A stretch of 64,000 bases of DNA, taken from Candidatus Accumulibacter affinis. Lineage in GTDB: Bacteria > Pseudomonadota > Gammaproteobacteria > Burkholderiales > Rhodocyclaceae. The stretch covers positions 434,001 to 498,000 of the forward strand of contig JADJOT010000009.1 in the NCBI GenBank assembly GCA_016713625.1, written 5' to 3'. The position numbers and the translations under genes were made by a program. The notes below the pieces were generated by a model. The model did no database searches and had not been told where the DNA came from. It saw nothing but the letters and a program-made list of their open reading frames with translations. Each line of letters starts with the position of its first letter. The stretch's first letter is position 1. Shown here in pieces: positions 25,081 to 34,611 of this stretch.

Positions 25081-26037
25081 TTAGGTCGCATCCTGAGTAA
25101 GGGAAGACAACTCCCGCCAGAATTGCATCGCGGTTGGAGTGCGCGCACTGGTATGTCTCCGCAGCGCCTTCGCCACCGCTGGCGCGTACTTTGAATTGAG
25201 GCTCTCCGCTAGCTGCCTTGGAGCGCCGGCACGCACCTCGTCCTGGGTAAACGATGGTGTCCTTCCCACTAGCAGCGCCAGAAGCAGGAGTGCCGTATGA
25301 TAGATATCGGTCGCGCGCGAGACGGGACCAAATTCATTCGGGTCTAACGCTTCTGGCGGAACCATCCACTGCGCCAACAATGTGTTGAAAATGCGAATGT
25401 CCGCCGCCAGTCGGGAAATCCCGAGGTCTCCGATCTTGAACGACCAAACGGGGTCTTTAGTTGGAACCATGCGGTCAAAGCTCTGGGCGACAAACACATT
25501 CCCCGCATGGATGTCCTTATGGACATACCCCAGAAGGTGGAAGTAGTCGAGCGCCTGGAGCACATCGCGAGCTACGTACGGAACCCACAACTCGTGATTG
25601 AGTTTTGGATCATTGATGATTGCGTCCAATGTCATCGAGCAACGCTCGATGACTAGATAGAAGGTGTCCTTATACTCGAATGCTTGATGGATAAATGTGA
25701 CGTTTGGATGCCGCAATTCCATTAGTTTGTGGAGTTCTGCAAGCCAGCTTTCCTTTACCTCATCGTAGGTCTGATTCTTTGGCACCAGAATCTTTGCGAC
25801 CAACTCGTTGCTCCACTCATCTGTGCATTCGTACACATCACCGAATGATCCCTTGCCTATGAAATTCCCAATAAAGTAGTACTTGCCATCGACAGTGATT
25901 GTCTCGCCTAAAGCGGGCGGGGTGAATTGCCTGGCAACCGGTTGACTATCCTCAACCGCGGGGGCGCCAGTACCATCATCCACCGCTGGTTGTGCCGGCG
26001 GCCGAGGCGCAGGTGGCGGTGACGTATGAGCTGGCAT
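25081..26037 (-). CDS. Hanks-type serine/threonine protein kinase
   Basis: A 318-residue soluble kinase. A Pro-rich N-terminal ~40 residues is followed by the glycine loop GKGSFGDVY, the lysine in VAKIL, the catalytic loop YVHKDIHAGNVF (HKD instead of HRD), the metal-binding GDLGISR (DLG instead of DFG) and PPE in place of APE. All catalytic residues are present, so it should be active. There is no membrane segment or sensor domain. Base composition is noticeably lower in GC than the surrounding chromosome. It lies upstream of the broken reverse transcriptase on the same strand, 99 bases away, and could once have been part of the same system. Confidence 0.85.
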   Translation of the reverse strand: MPAHTSPPPAPRPPAQPAVDDGTGAPAVEDSQPVARQFTPPALGETITVDGKYYFIGNFIGKGSFGDVYECTDEWSNELVAKILVPKNQTYDEVKESWLAELHKLMELRHPNVTFIHQAFEYKDTFYLVIERCSMTLDAIINDPKLNHELWVPYVARDVLQALDYFHLLGYVHKDIHAGNVFVAQSFDRMVPTKDPVWSFKIGDLGISRLAADIRIFNTLLAQWMVPPEALDPNEFGPVSRATDIYHTALLLLALLVGRTPSFTQDEVRAGAPRQLAESLNSKYAPAVAKALRRHTSARTPTAMQFWRELSSLTQDAT

Positions 26038-26425
26038 GCGACCTAACTTGGTTATCGGGAGCAGTCTTGCCCCATAACTCCGGAACCCGCTCCCTAGCTC
26101 GGCGTCGATCAGAACGCTGGAAGCCTTTCCGTAGCAGGCTTCGCGGCGTATGCATGGAGATTCTATACAGTATTAAAAAATCGTGAAAAGCGGCGCTACT
26201 CAGGCTAGGTTGATAGCATACACCCAGATGGCTTCAATGGCTGCTTTCCGCAGGCTTTTTGACCGTCTCTTCCTGGCCGGGTGCTGCCATTGCTCCTCGA
26301 TGTCGCCATACTACTCCAGTGTCAGTGCCGCCCCCGATCAAACAGGCATCATGGTGTGGGCATACAACCCCAGCCTGTAAAGCAGCATCACGAACCACGT
26401 CCTTGCGCCAGGTCGTCACTGCAAA
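26038..26425. other. Gene-free stretch upstream of kinase
   Basis: Nothing recognisable is seen in these 388 bases other than the likely kinase promoter region. Short open frames exist but have no known similarity or ribosome-binding sites. Confidence 0.4.
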
Positions 26426-26435
26426 CCCGCGGAGC

Positions 26436-26659
26436 CAGGGCCTCGCCACTCGGACAGCATATGACGACTAGTGATTCAAGCATAGGAGTTTTTGCAACTA
26501 TTTTGTATTTTTTCGCTGATTTCGAGGTCGCCTCGCTGGCCGAATGGTTGGCGCAGGTTGTGGCAGACGAGGTTTGGATAATCTAGATTTTCGGAAATTG
26601 GCTTAAAAAACAAGCAGAGACAGTGCCTTAGCTTATGCATTTCGAGTGGCGAGGCCCTG
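26436..26659. mobile_element. MITE-like element, 224 bp
   Basis: The element begins with CAGGGCCTCGCCACTCG (26436-26452) and ends with its perfect 17-base inverse (26643-26659). Immediately outside, the 10-base sequence CCCGCGGAGC occurs as a direct repeat on both sides (26426-26435 and 26660-26669), as expected for a target-site duplication. The inside is AT-rich and has no gene, so movement would need a transposase from elsewhere. The family is not identified. Confidence 0.8.
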
Positions 26660-26695
26660 CCCGCGGAGCTTATCAATAGCGAAAAACGATGGCCA

Positions 26696-26722
26696 AAAAA
26701 AGCCGCGCCAGGGCGCGGCTTT
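26696..26722 (-). terminator. Rho-independent terminator of aceA
   Basis: Read on the minus strand, AGCCGCGC pairs with GCGCGGCT around the loop CCTG and is followed by a run of T. It is 20 bases beyond the isocitrate lyase stop. Confidence 0.9.
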
Positions 26723-26740
26723 CGGGGATTGCCTGATCGC

Positions 26741-28039
26741 TCAGTGGAACTGCTCTTCTTCGGTCGAACCGGTCAGCGCGGTGACCGAGGAGGTGCCGCC
26801 CTGGATGACGGTGGTGACTTCGTCGAAGTAGCCGGTGCCGACTTCCTGCTGGTGCGAGACGAAGCTGTAGCCACGGTCACGCGCGGCGAATTCCGGCTCC
26901 TGAACCTTTTCGACGTAAGCGGTCATGCCGCGGGCGACGTAATCCTGCGCCAGGTCGAACATGTGGTACCACATGTTGTGGATGCCGGCGAGGGTGATGA
27001 ACTGGTACTTGTAGCCCATCGCGCCGAGTTCCTTCTGGAACCTGGCAATCGTTGCGTCATCCAGGTTCTTCTTCCAGTTGAACGACGGCGAGCAGTTGTA
27101 GGCGAGCATTTTGCCGGGATGCTTGGCGCGCACGGCTTCGGCGAACTGGCGAGCGAATTCGAGATCGGGCGTACCGGTTTCGCACCACACGAGGTCGGCG
27201 TATTCGGCGTAGGCGACGGCGCGTGAGATCGCCTGATCGAGGCCCTTTCGCGTCTTGTAGAAGCCTTCGGAGGTACGTTCGCCGGTGACGAAGGGCGTAT
27301 CGTTGGCGTCGCAGTCGGAGGTCAGCAGGTCGGCCGCTTCGGCATCGGTACGGGCGATGACCAGGGTCGGCACGCCACAGACGTCGGCGGCAAAGCGCGC
27401 GGCGATCAGCTTCTGCACGGCTTCCTGCGTCGGCACCAGGACCTTGCCGCCCATGTGGCCGCATTTCTTGACCGAAGCGAGCTGGTCTTCCCAGTGCACG
27501 CCCGCAGCACCGGCGCGGATCATCGCCTTCATCAGTTCGAAGGCGTTCAGCACGCCGCCAAAACCGGCTTCCGCATCAGCGACGATCGGTGCGAAGTAGT
27601 CGATGTAGCCCTGGTCACCCGGATTGATGTCTTTCGAGTACTGGATCTCGTCGGCGCGACGGAAGGAGTTGTTGATGCGCTCGACGACCTTCGGCACCGA
27701 ATCCACCGGATACAGCGACTGGTCGGGGTACATCGCCGCGTAGGAGTTGTTGTCGGCAGCGACCTGCCAGCCCGACAGGTAGATCGCCTTGACGCCGGCC
27801 TTGACCTGTTGCATGGCCTGACCACCGGTGAGTGCCCCCAGGCAGTTGACGTAGGGCTCGCTATTGACGAGCGCCCAGAGCTTCTCGGCGCCGCGACGGG
27901 CGACGGTGTATTCGATCGGGAAAGAACCGCGCAGGCGGACGACATCGGCGGCCGAATAGCCGCGCTTGATTCCTTTCCAGCGGGGGTTCTCGGCCCAGTC
28001 TTTTTCCAGTTCGGCGATCTGTTGCTCTTTAGTACTCAT
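26741..28039 (-). CDS. aceA: Isocitrate lyase
   Basis: Cleaves isocitrate to glyoxylate and succinate, the first step of the glyoxylate bypass used for growth on acetate and for acetyl-CoA metabolism in PHA-storing bacteria. The 432-residue protein has the catalytic KKCGHMGGK loop, the metal-binding region of the TIM barrel (IARTDAEAADL), YNCSPSFNW and the conserved N-terminal GGQAMQQVKAGVKAIYLSGWQVA. It is complete, with a strong sigma-70-like promoter and a terminator of its own, so it is monocistronic. A broken second copy lies 4 kb downstream. Confidence 0.97.
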   Translation of the reverse strand: MSTKEQQIAELEKDWAENPRWKGIKRGYSAADVVRLRGSFPIEYTVARRGAEKLWALVNSEPYVNCLGALTGGQAMQQVKAGVKAIYLSGWQVAADNNSYAAMYPDQSLYPVDSVPKVVERINNSFRRADEIQYSKDINPGDQGYIDYFAPIVADAEAGFGGVLNAFELMKAMIRAGAAGVHWEDQLASVKKCGHMGGKVLVPTQEAVQKLIAARFAADVCGVPTLVIARTDAEAADLLTSDCDANDTPFVTGERTSEGFYKTRKGLDQAISRAVAYAEYADLVWCETGTPDLEFARQFAEAVRAKHPGKMLAYNCSPSFNWKKNLDDATIARFQKELGAMGYKYQFITLAGIHNMWYHMFDLAQDYVARGMTAYVEKVQEPEFAARDRGYSFVSHQQEVGTGYFDEVTTVIQGGTSSVTALTGSTEEEQFH

Positions 28040-28144
28040 TTTTTCCTCACGAAAAATTATGAAACGCAGTTGGGACCATGGTGACGCACCAAGATGGGAC
28101 CAGGATCCATTCCAGGCACCAAGTCGGGGCGACCAATGGCGTGC

Positions 28145-28173
28145 AGTATAAAGGGCTTTTCGCCCTTGGGCAA
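28145..28173 (-). promoter_or_regulatory. aceA promoter with operator-like repeat
   Basis: On the minus strand, TTGCCC (-35, 28173-28168) and TATACT (-10, 28150-28145) are spaced by exactly 17 bases. The spacer itself is the perfect inverted repeat AAGGGC-GAAAA-GCCCTT. It lies about 105 bases upstream of the aceA start. Confidence 0.75.
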
Positions 28174-28175
28174 CA

Positions 28176-28189
28176 GTCTTATATAAGAC
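28176..28189. promoter_or_regulatory. 14-bp palindrome upstream of aceA promoter
   Basis: GTCTTATATAAGAC is a perfect palindrome placed two bases upstream of the -35 hexamer. Its position fits an activator or repressor site for acetate/glyoxylate control. I cannot assign a regulator. Confidence 0.55.
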
Positions 28190-28292
28190 ATAAGAGATAT
28201 TTTTTAGTCCAGTGAAACAGTGGCTTGTTGACGTCCTTTCGCATTGCGGAAAGAGGTTCTTGCTTGTGAAATACGGGCTGCCGCTGCCCGCA

Positions 28293-31200
28293 CTATTCCT
28301 GTCCCGTTGCCGGCGCGAAGACCAGCTCGGGAAGGACGACTTCCCAGCGCTCGCAGCGAATCCGGGGCAGGTACTGGGGCTCGCTGTCGGAGCGGTAGCG
28401 GACGATGATTGCCGCCACGCGTACCCTTACGCAGGCCATGCCGACCGGTGGCGTGTAGCTGGCGGCGAGGCGACCGATCAGATTTCCCTGCTCATCGCGC
28501 AGTCGCCAGCGCCCGTCTGCGTGCTCCAAATGCAGCTCTGCATCGGGAGTCAGCGCAGCGATTGCCCGGTGGAGCGGGCGTGCAGGCGGCTGCCGACCGG
28601 CAAAGCCGAGGTCCACCTCAGCGGGGTTCAGTTGCTGGTAGTGCCATGACAGTTCGCGTGTCGGTGCCGGCAGTTCGCTGACCGTACGGCGCAACAAGGA
28701 AGGGGCTTCCGGAAGTTGGTCAAGGAACGGGTGTCCACGCGCAAAGCGCGCCAACAGCAGGGTCAAGCGGGCGCGCGTCATCGCCACGTAATACAGGCGG
28801 CGCTCGGCGTCAGGGTGCTCGCTGCTCTGGTGACGATCGCTGCCTGCTTCCCAGCCTCCGTCGAGCACGGCGACGTGATCGAACTCGAGGCCCTTGGCGC
28901 GGTGCGCGGTCAGCAACAGCAAGCCGCTCTGCCGGCGCCGCGCTTCGCGCCCCCACTCGGCCAGCCACTCGATGAAGTGCTGGCGGGGCAGGTCGGCGCC
29001 GCCAGTCTCACCGCTGTATTCCTCGACGGCTGCATCAAGCATCGCGTGCACCGGACTCGCTGGCCGCGCGACCAGCCAGGCGGCGATTGCGGGGGCGCTG
29101 ATCAGGGAGTGCAAGTCATCGTGCAGCCAGTCAAGCAGGCACTGCGTGTCGCGTTGGCGCCAGAACTGCGCATTCTCTTCCCTCGCCATTTGCACTGGAA
29201 TGCCGTGCAGTTCGCAGAAACTGCGCAGCGGTTGTAACCATTTCCACTCGCGTGCGATCACCGCACAGCGCGCCCAATCCCAGTCCGTCGTCAGGCTGGC
29301 CAGACGCTGCAATTCACCGAGCACGGCTACCGCCTGTGTTTGGGAATTGCCGCCGGCCGGCAGGATCTGCACGCGCCCCTTGCCGACGGGGTCGATCTTC
29401 GCCCACGCGCCGCCCGCCAGCTGAGGGCGACGAGCGCGGTCGATGCGAATCGGTTGCGCCGCTTTCATGCGCTTCGCCGCGGGCGCAATCAGCCGGTTGG
29501 CGACGTCGATCAGGTGCGTCGTGGCGCGGTAGTTATCGATCAGATGCACGGCACGCGCCGCATAGTCGGTCTCGAAACGGCGAATGAACTCGACCGACGC
29601 GCCGCTGAAAGCGTAGATGTTCTGGTCATCATCGCCAACAGCGAAGAGATTCAGGCGCGTGTCCTCGTCCGTCCGGCTGCGTCCGGCGAGGGCGCCGATC
29701 AGTTCGTATTGCTGTGGTCCGATGTCCTGGTACTCATCGACGAGAATCCAGCGAAAACCGCCAAGCAGTCGATCACGCTGTTCGTCGGCCTGTTCCGGCG
29801 GCAGTTCATCGCCGCGCAGCAGGGCGATCGCCTGCTCGCGGATTGCGCCCAGCGCCGCCTCGAAACTCTCGTTGGCGAGCCGCTTGTCGCGTCCAACAAA
29901 GCTCGCGCCAACCAGCCGCATGGCCAGTGCATCGCAGGTCAGGACGCTGATCAAGCGCGCCTCGTCGCCGATCAGTTCAGCAAGACGCTGGCGGATCTGC
30001 GCGGCGGCGTGGCGATTGTAGGCCAGCGCCAGGATGCCACGCGGGTTCTCGCGGCGCACCCGAACCAGGTAGGCGATGCGGTGCACGAGGACGCGCGTCT
30101 TGCCCGACCCCGGACCGGCGAGCACCAGAACATTCGTGTTCTCGCGATCATCGGCGACGATACTCTGCTGCACCGGGTTGACGAGCGCCTCGACGATCTG
30201 CCGCCAGGACTGCGGTGTGGTCTGCCGCGCCAGTTCCTGCTCACGGTCGGGTAGCCAGCGCTGCATGAATTCGTCGCGCGACAAGCGGAAGTAATCGACC
30301 GTCAGTCGCAGGGCGTTGGCCATCGCTTGCAGGCCGCGCTGCACGTACTCGGCCATGACGTGAATCTGTAGCACCTGTTCGTCGTAATGCAGCTGCAGCG
30401 GTGCGAAGTCGGGCTGCCGAAACTGCCGCTTCCAGTCGGCGTCGAGGCGGATGGTCATCGCCGGGCGGAAAACCGCCAGCCCCTTGTTGAGGCGAATTAC
30501 TTCCTGTTCGTGTAGCCAGAGCAGCGCACGGTCGAGCAGGCGCGAGGTCTCCTTGACCTCTGACTTGAGTAGCAGGTCGGCTTCGATGGCCCCCAGCAGG
30601 CGGCCCAGCGTCGTTTCGCTGAGCAGGTCGGCGCCGCGCGCTCCGGCCGGCAGGCAGGCGAGCAGGTGGGCGAGCAGGTAGGCGGCTGCGGTCCGCCGCA
30701 ATTGGGCGGTTTTTGCCAGCGCTGACCATTCGCGCTGCAGGCGGATCGACATCGTTTCGGCGTCGATCCGTCGCAGCGCGATGCTGCCGAGTCCGCCATC
30801 GTCACTGCGGCCGTCGCCGGCGAGACTGGCGAGCAGTTGGCGCAGCCTTTCCGGTAGGGCGCTGCCGTGACCCGCATCCTTCAGGCGTTGGCTGAGCAGC
30901 CGCAGATGCAGCAGCGAGCTCTCGCCCTGCGCCAGGTCAGGAGCGCATTCGCGCAGCAGTTCGATCAGCGCGACTTCCAGCCGCGAGATTCTTTCCAGAC
31001 GCTGCGGCGACGAATTCTCGACGCCGACCTGCAGGTAGGCGGTCAACGCCGTGTCGTTGCTGGCGATTCCCAGGCGCTCGAGATCGTGCAGGGCAGTTCG
31101 CAGCTTCTCCGAAGCGAGCCCGGTGACGCCCATCAACTCGTCGGTCGACAGCCCTTCGTCCGCTGGCGCGCCGATCAGCGCCCCGACCAGGGCCAGCAAC

Positions 31201-32318
31201 TGCCTCTGGTATTCACCTTGCAGCGACGCGCGCGCCAGCCGTTGGCGCGCCTGCTCGACCGAAGCGACGCGCAGCGACGAGGGGAAGACCTGCACCTGAT
31301 TCTCTTCGCGGCTCAGCAGGCGTGCCTCCTCGAGCCAGCAGACGGCGGTTCGCACGCGTGTATCATCGGTGGCACTGTCGCGTTCGAAGCCGCCTTGTTC
31401 ATCTTCGGCGAGAATTTCGCCAGGGGTGGCGATCACTTCGCCGTCCTTGCGCTTCTTGCGGTCGAGCTGGCGCAGCGAGCGCAAGATCGCCTGGATTTCC
31501 TTGCGACTGAGTCGCGAGCGCGCCGACATGCCGAACTGGCGCTCGACATCCTCCGGCGTGTACAGCAACACACAGCGCGCCGCCTGCTGATCGCGGCCGG
31601 CACGGCCGGCTTCCTGCAGATAGTTTTCGAGCGAGCCGGGAATGTCCGCGTGGATCACCAGGCGAACATCGGGCTTGTCGATTCCCATGCCGAAAGCGTT
31701 GGTCGCGGCGATGATCCGCAGGTCGCCGCGAATGAACGCTGCCTGCACATTCTTCTTGGTTTCCGGAGGCAGCCGGGCATGGAAGTGGGCAGCGAGCAGC
31801 CCCTTCTGGGTCAGGAAAGCAGACACTTCCTCGCTGCCGCGGCGCGTCGCGCAGTACACAATGGCGCCGCCCGGCCCGTCATTCGGCAGTGTCGCGGTGA
31901 GCAACTCGTGGATGTGGGCGAGCTTTTCGGCCGGCGTCGTTGGCAGCACGGCGAAGTCGAGGTTGCTGCGGCTGGCGCCGCCGTCGAAGCAAGCCAGCTC
32001 GATGCCGACCTTTTCGCTGAAGTGGGCAACGATGTCGGCGATCACGTCGGGTTTGGCGGTGGCGGTCAGGCACAGCAGCGGCGGCACCGGCCCGTCGCCA
32101 GCCTTTTCGCGGATGAAGCGCGCGACATAGCGGTAGTCAGGGCGAAAATCATGTCCCCACTTCGACAGGCAATGCGCCTCGTCGAGAACCCAGGCGCGGA
32201 TTTCGCGTTGCGCCAGCACCTTGCGCAGCGTCGGATTACGCAGTTGCTCGGGCGAGATGATGACGATGCCGACGTCGCCAAGGCGAACACGGTCGAGCGC
32301 GTCGGCGCGCTCGGGCAT
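28293..32318 (-). CDS. RecQ-UvrD fusion helicase, N-terminus lost
   Basis: A very large DNA helicase with two motor halves; 1341 residues are readable. The first part is RecQ-type superfamily 2: LDEAHCLSKWGHDFRPDY (DEAH box), LLCLTATAKPDV, and GRAGRDQQAARCVLLY (motif VI). The second is UvrD/Rep-type superfamily 1: LVLAGPGSGKTRVLVHRI (Walker A, about residue 740), ILVDEYQDIGPQQYELI (motif II), GDDDQNIYAFSGA and the C-terminal LTAHRAKGLEFDHVAVLDG and YVAMTRARLTLLL. The RecQ Walker A region is missing because the frame runs upstream into a poly-G stretch, so the start given is only the first ATG after it. The true start is probably near 32775. Role: probably DNA repair or recombination. Confidence 0.85.
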   Translation of the reverse strand: MPERADALDRVRLGDVGIVIISPEQLRNPTLRKVLAQREIRAWVLDEAHCLSKWGHDFRPDYRYVARFIREKAGDGPVPPLLCLTATAKPDVIADIVAHFSEKVGIELACFDGGASRSNLDFAVLPTTPAEKLAHIHELLTATLPNDGPGGAIVYCATRRGSEEVSAFLTQKGLLAAHFHARLPPETKKNVQAAFIRGDLRIIAATNAFGMGIDKPDVRLVIHADIPGSLENYLQEAGRAGRDQQAARCVLLYTPEDVERQFGMSARSRLSRKEIQAILRSLRQLDRKKRKDGEVIATPGEILAEDEQGGFERDSATDDTRVRTAVCWLEEARLLSREENQVQVFPSSLRVASVEQARQRLARASLQGEYQRQLLALVGALIGAPADEGLSTDELMGVTGLASEKLRTALHDLERLGIASNDTALTAYLQVGVENSSPQRLERISRLEVALIELLRECAPDLAQGESSLLHLRLLSQRLKDAGHGSALPERLRQLLASLAGDGRSDDGGLGSIALRRIDAETMSIRLQREWSALAKTAQLRRTAAAYLLAHLLACLPAGARGADLLSETTLGRLLGAIEADLLLKSEVKETSRLLDRALLWLHEQEVIRLNKGLAVFRPAMTIRLDADWKRQFRQPDFAPLQLHYDEQVLQIHVMAEYVQRGLQAMANALRLTVDYFRLSRDEFMQRWLPDREQELARQTTPQSWRQIVEALVNPVQQSIVADDRENTNVLVLAGPGSGKTRVLVHRIAYLVRVRRENPRGILALAYNRHAAAQIRQRLAELIGDEARLISVLTCDALAMRLVGASFVGRDKRLANESFEAALGAIREQAIALLRGDELPPEQADEQRDRLLGGFRWILVDEYQDIGPQQYELIGALAGRSRTDEDTRLNLFAVGDDDQNIYAFSGASVEFIRRFETDYAARAVHLIDNYRATTHLIDVANRLIAPAAKRMKAAQPIRIDRARRPQLAGGAWAKIDPVGKGRVQILPAGGNSQTQAVAVLGELQRLASLTTDWDWARCAVIAREWKWLQPLRSFCELHGIPVQMAREENAQFWRQRDTQCLLDWLHDDLHSLISAPAIAAWLVARPASPVHAMLDAAVEEYSGETGGADLPRQHFIEWLAEWGREARRRQSGLLLLTAHRAKGLEFDHVAVLDGGWEAGSDRHQSSEHPDAERRLYYVAMTRARLTLLLARFARGHPFLDQLPEAPSLLRRTVSELPAPTRELSWHYQQLNPAEVDLGFAGRQPPARPLHRAIAALTPDAELHLEHADGRWRLRDEQGNLIGRLAASYTPPVGMACVRVRVAAIIVRYRSDSEPQYLPRIRCERWEVVLPELVFAPATGQE

Positions 32319-32362
32319 CGAAAGCAGGCCGTTGATCGCTACACAGGTATCGATGCCGGCGC

Positions 32363-32757
<395 letters not shown>

Positions 32758-32784
32758 GCTTTCAGCAGTGCTCATAAGCCGCAT

Positions 32785-33182
32785 GATACGCGCTGGCTCT
32801 GTGGGCAGATGCCGATTGGACGGACTGGCGCGGGGATGGCGTGCCGATGAGTTCGTGCAGGAACAGCAGCACTGCCTGGTGCGCTTTGGCTCAACTCACC
32901 CGTTGACCGGCGGAGCGGCCAATTGCGGAGCTTGATATAGCTATGCTAATCTTCCGGCTCCGCGTAGGTGACACTAGGCTGATGCGCATGGACGCTAGGG
33001 CGACGGCTGATCATGCGGAGCGGTGGGTGGCTGCAGGTGGGGGAGTGATGCTCCATCCGCCGGACAACAGGTGCAGACTACCACCGAGTCAGGTACGTAA
33101 TGCTTCCGTGAATGGTGCTCCCGCTGACGCTCGGTGTGAGGGTTCGACCATCATCCCGCAAACTTATCGAGAGCGAGCGCCA
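32785..33182. other. Intergenic region before polysaccharide cluster
   Basis: These 398 bases between divergent genes contain no recognisable gene. A short ATG-less extension of the following frame is present but the real start has a better context. The helicase and toroid-protein promoters should lie here. Confidence 0.4.
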
Positions 33183-34367
33183 ATGTACTCGACCATCCAA
33201 TCCGTAAGACAGCACGCGCGAGTGCAGGCGGAGCGGCTTGGCCTGCTGAACCAGTCTCCCCGCACTAGCGGATTGCACCTGGACGCGTGCATCAACTGGC
33301 TGTGCCTGGCTCAGGATGCCACCGCTGACGGAGGCGTATCCCAGACCTATCTGGTTCGCAGCGGCCACTGGGCCAACTCGTATCCGGAGACCACCGGCTA
33401 TATCATTCCCACTTTTTACAGTTATGCCAGCCTGCGCGGGCGCGACGACATCCGGGCGCGTGCCCGCCGGATGCTTGACTGGGAGTGTGAAATCCAGCTA
33501 CCTGATGGCGGTGTTGTGGCGGGTGCCTGGGGTGATTCCGACCAGCCGACCGTTTTCAACACCGGGCAAGTCCTCTTTGGCTGGGTACGTGGCTACGAGG
33601 AGGAGGCTGACAACCGCTACCGGGAAGCCGCTGTCAAGGCGGCTCGTTGGCTGGTTCAAGCTCAGGACGAAGACGGTTGCTGGCGGCGTTTCGGCTCGCC
33701 GATGACCGGCAAGAGCGTCAATACCTACAATACCCGATCCGCCTTCGGCTTGCTGCGCGTGCATGCGCTCACTGGCGAGGCGATCTTCCTGGAGGCGGCT
33801 GTACGCAATGCGGAGTGGGCGTTGACCATGTTGCGAGACAACGCCTGGCTGGAACAGAACTGTCTGCAAGACAGCAAGCAGCCTTTCACCCACACCATTG
33901 CCTACGCCATGCGCGGCCTGATGGAAATCGGGGCGTACGCGGAACGGGAAGACCTGCTGCAGGCTGCGCGCAGGATCGGCGATGCCGTACTCGACCGGCT
34001 GCCGCCTGACGGCTGGCTGGCCGGTCGTTTCGACAGCGAATGGCGACCCACGGTACGCTGGTCGTGCCTGACTGGAGACTGCCAGTTCGCCATCAATTGG
34101 GCGCGCCTGTTCCAGTTAACTGATGACAACCGGTACCGCGAAGCGGTGTCGCGGATCCTCGGGTTCGTCAAACGCACCCACAAACTGGACGGCCAGATCG
34201 AAGAACGCGGCGGTATCAAGGGCTCGCACCCCGTCAACGGCGGTTACCATCCCTGGCAGTACCCGAATTGGGCGGCGAAGTTCTTTGCCGATGCATTGAT
34301 GCTGGAGATCAGCATCGCCGAGGACGTTGCCCAGCCGTCTGGTTGGCGGTTCACCAATGACGGATGA
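33183..34367 (+). CDS. Alpha/alpha-toroid protein of polysaccharide cluster
   Basis: A 394-residue soluble protein made of repeated helix pairs: DACINWLCLAQDATADGGV, RARARRMLDWECEIQLPDGGVVAG, YREAAVKAARWLVQAQDEDGCWRR (split here over two helices), AAVRNAEWALTMLRDN and RYREAVSRILGFVKR. The QxxDGGW-like turns resemble squalene-hopene cyclase/prenyltransferase beta chains and the (alpha/alpha)6 barrels of glycoside hydrolases and epimerases. No catalytic DxDD motif of cyclases is visible, and its place before two glycosyltransferases favours a glycan-acting enzyme (lyase, hydrolase or epimerase). The start MYSTIQSV is the first ATG with a natural sequence after it. Confidence 0.6.
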   Translation: MYSTIQSVRQHARVQAERLGLLNQSPRTSGLHLDACINWLCLAQDATADGGVSQTYLVRSGHWANSYPETTGYIIPTFYSYASLRGRDDIRARARRMLDWECEIQLPDGGVVAGAWGDSDQPTVFNTGQVLFGWVRGYEEEADNRYREAAVKAARWLVQAQDEDGCWRRFGSPMTGKSVNTYNTRSAFGLLRVHALTGEAIFLEAAVRNAEWALTMLRDNAWLEQNCLQDSKQPFTHTIAYAMRGLMEIGAYAEREDLLQAARRIGDAVLDRLPPDGWLAGRFDSEWRPTVRWSCLTGDCQFAINWARLFQLTDDNRYREAVSRILGFVKRTHKLDGQIEERGGIKGSHPVNGGYHPWQYPNWAAKFFADALMLEISIAEDVAQPSGWRFTNDG

Positions 34368-34611
34368 TCCGACTGCCTTGCACTGCGTCGTCAGCAGCGA
34401 TGTCAGGTCACTGCGCGGGCAGGGGTTTTGCGTGCCTGGGGCTTACTCCAGGCGAGGATTTGGGCAGCTTGTGGTGGCGGAAAAGCGGCGCGGATGAGCA
34501 GAATCTCAGAAGTGCAGGAAAAACCCGCAAGCTATCTTTTTTGCCTCTTTCGAGCGGTCCGTGTGTGGTGTTCGCGGCTCGAAGGCCTACGCGCGGAAAG
34601 CACACCATACA

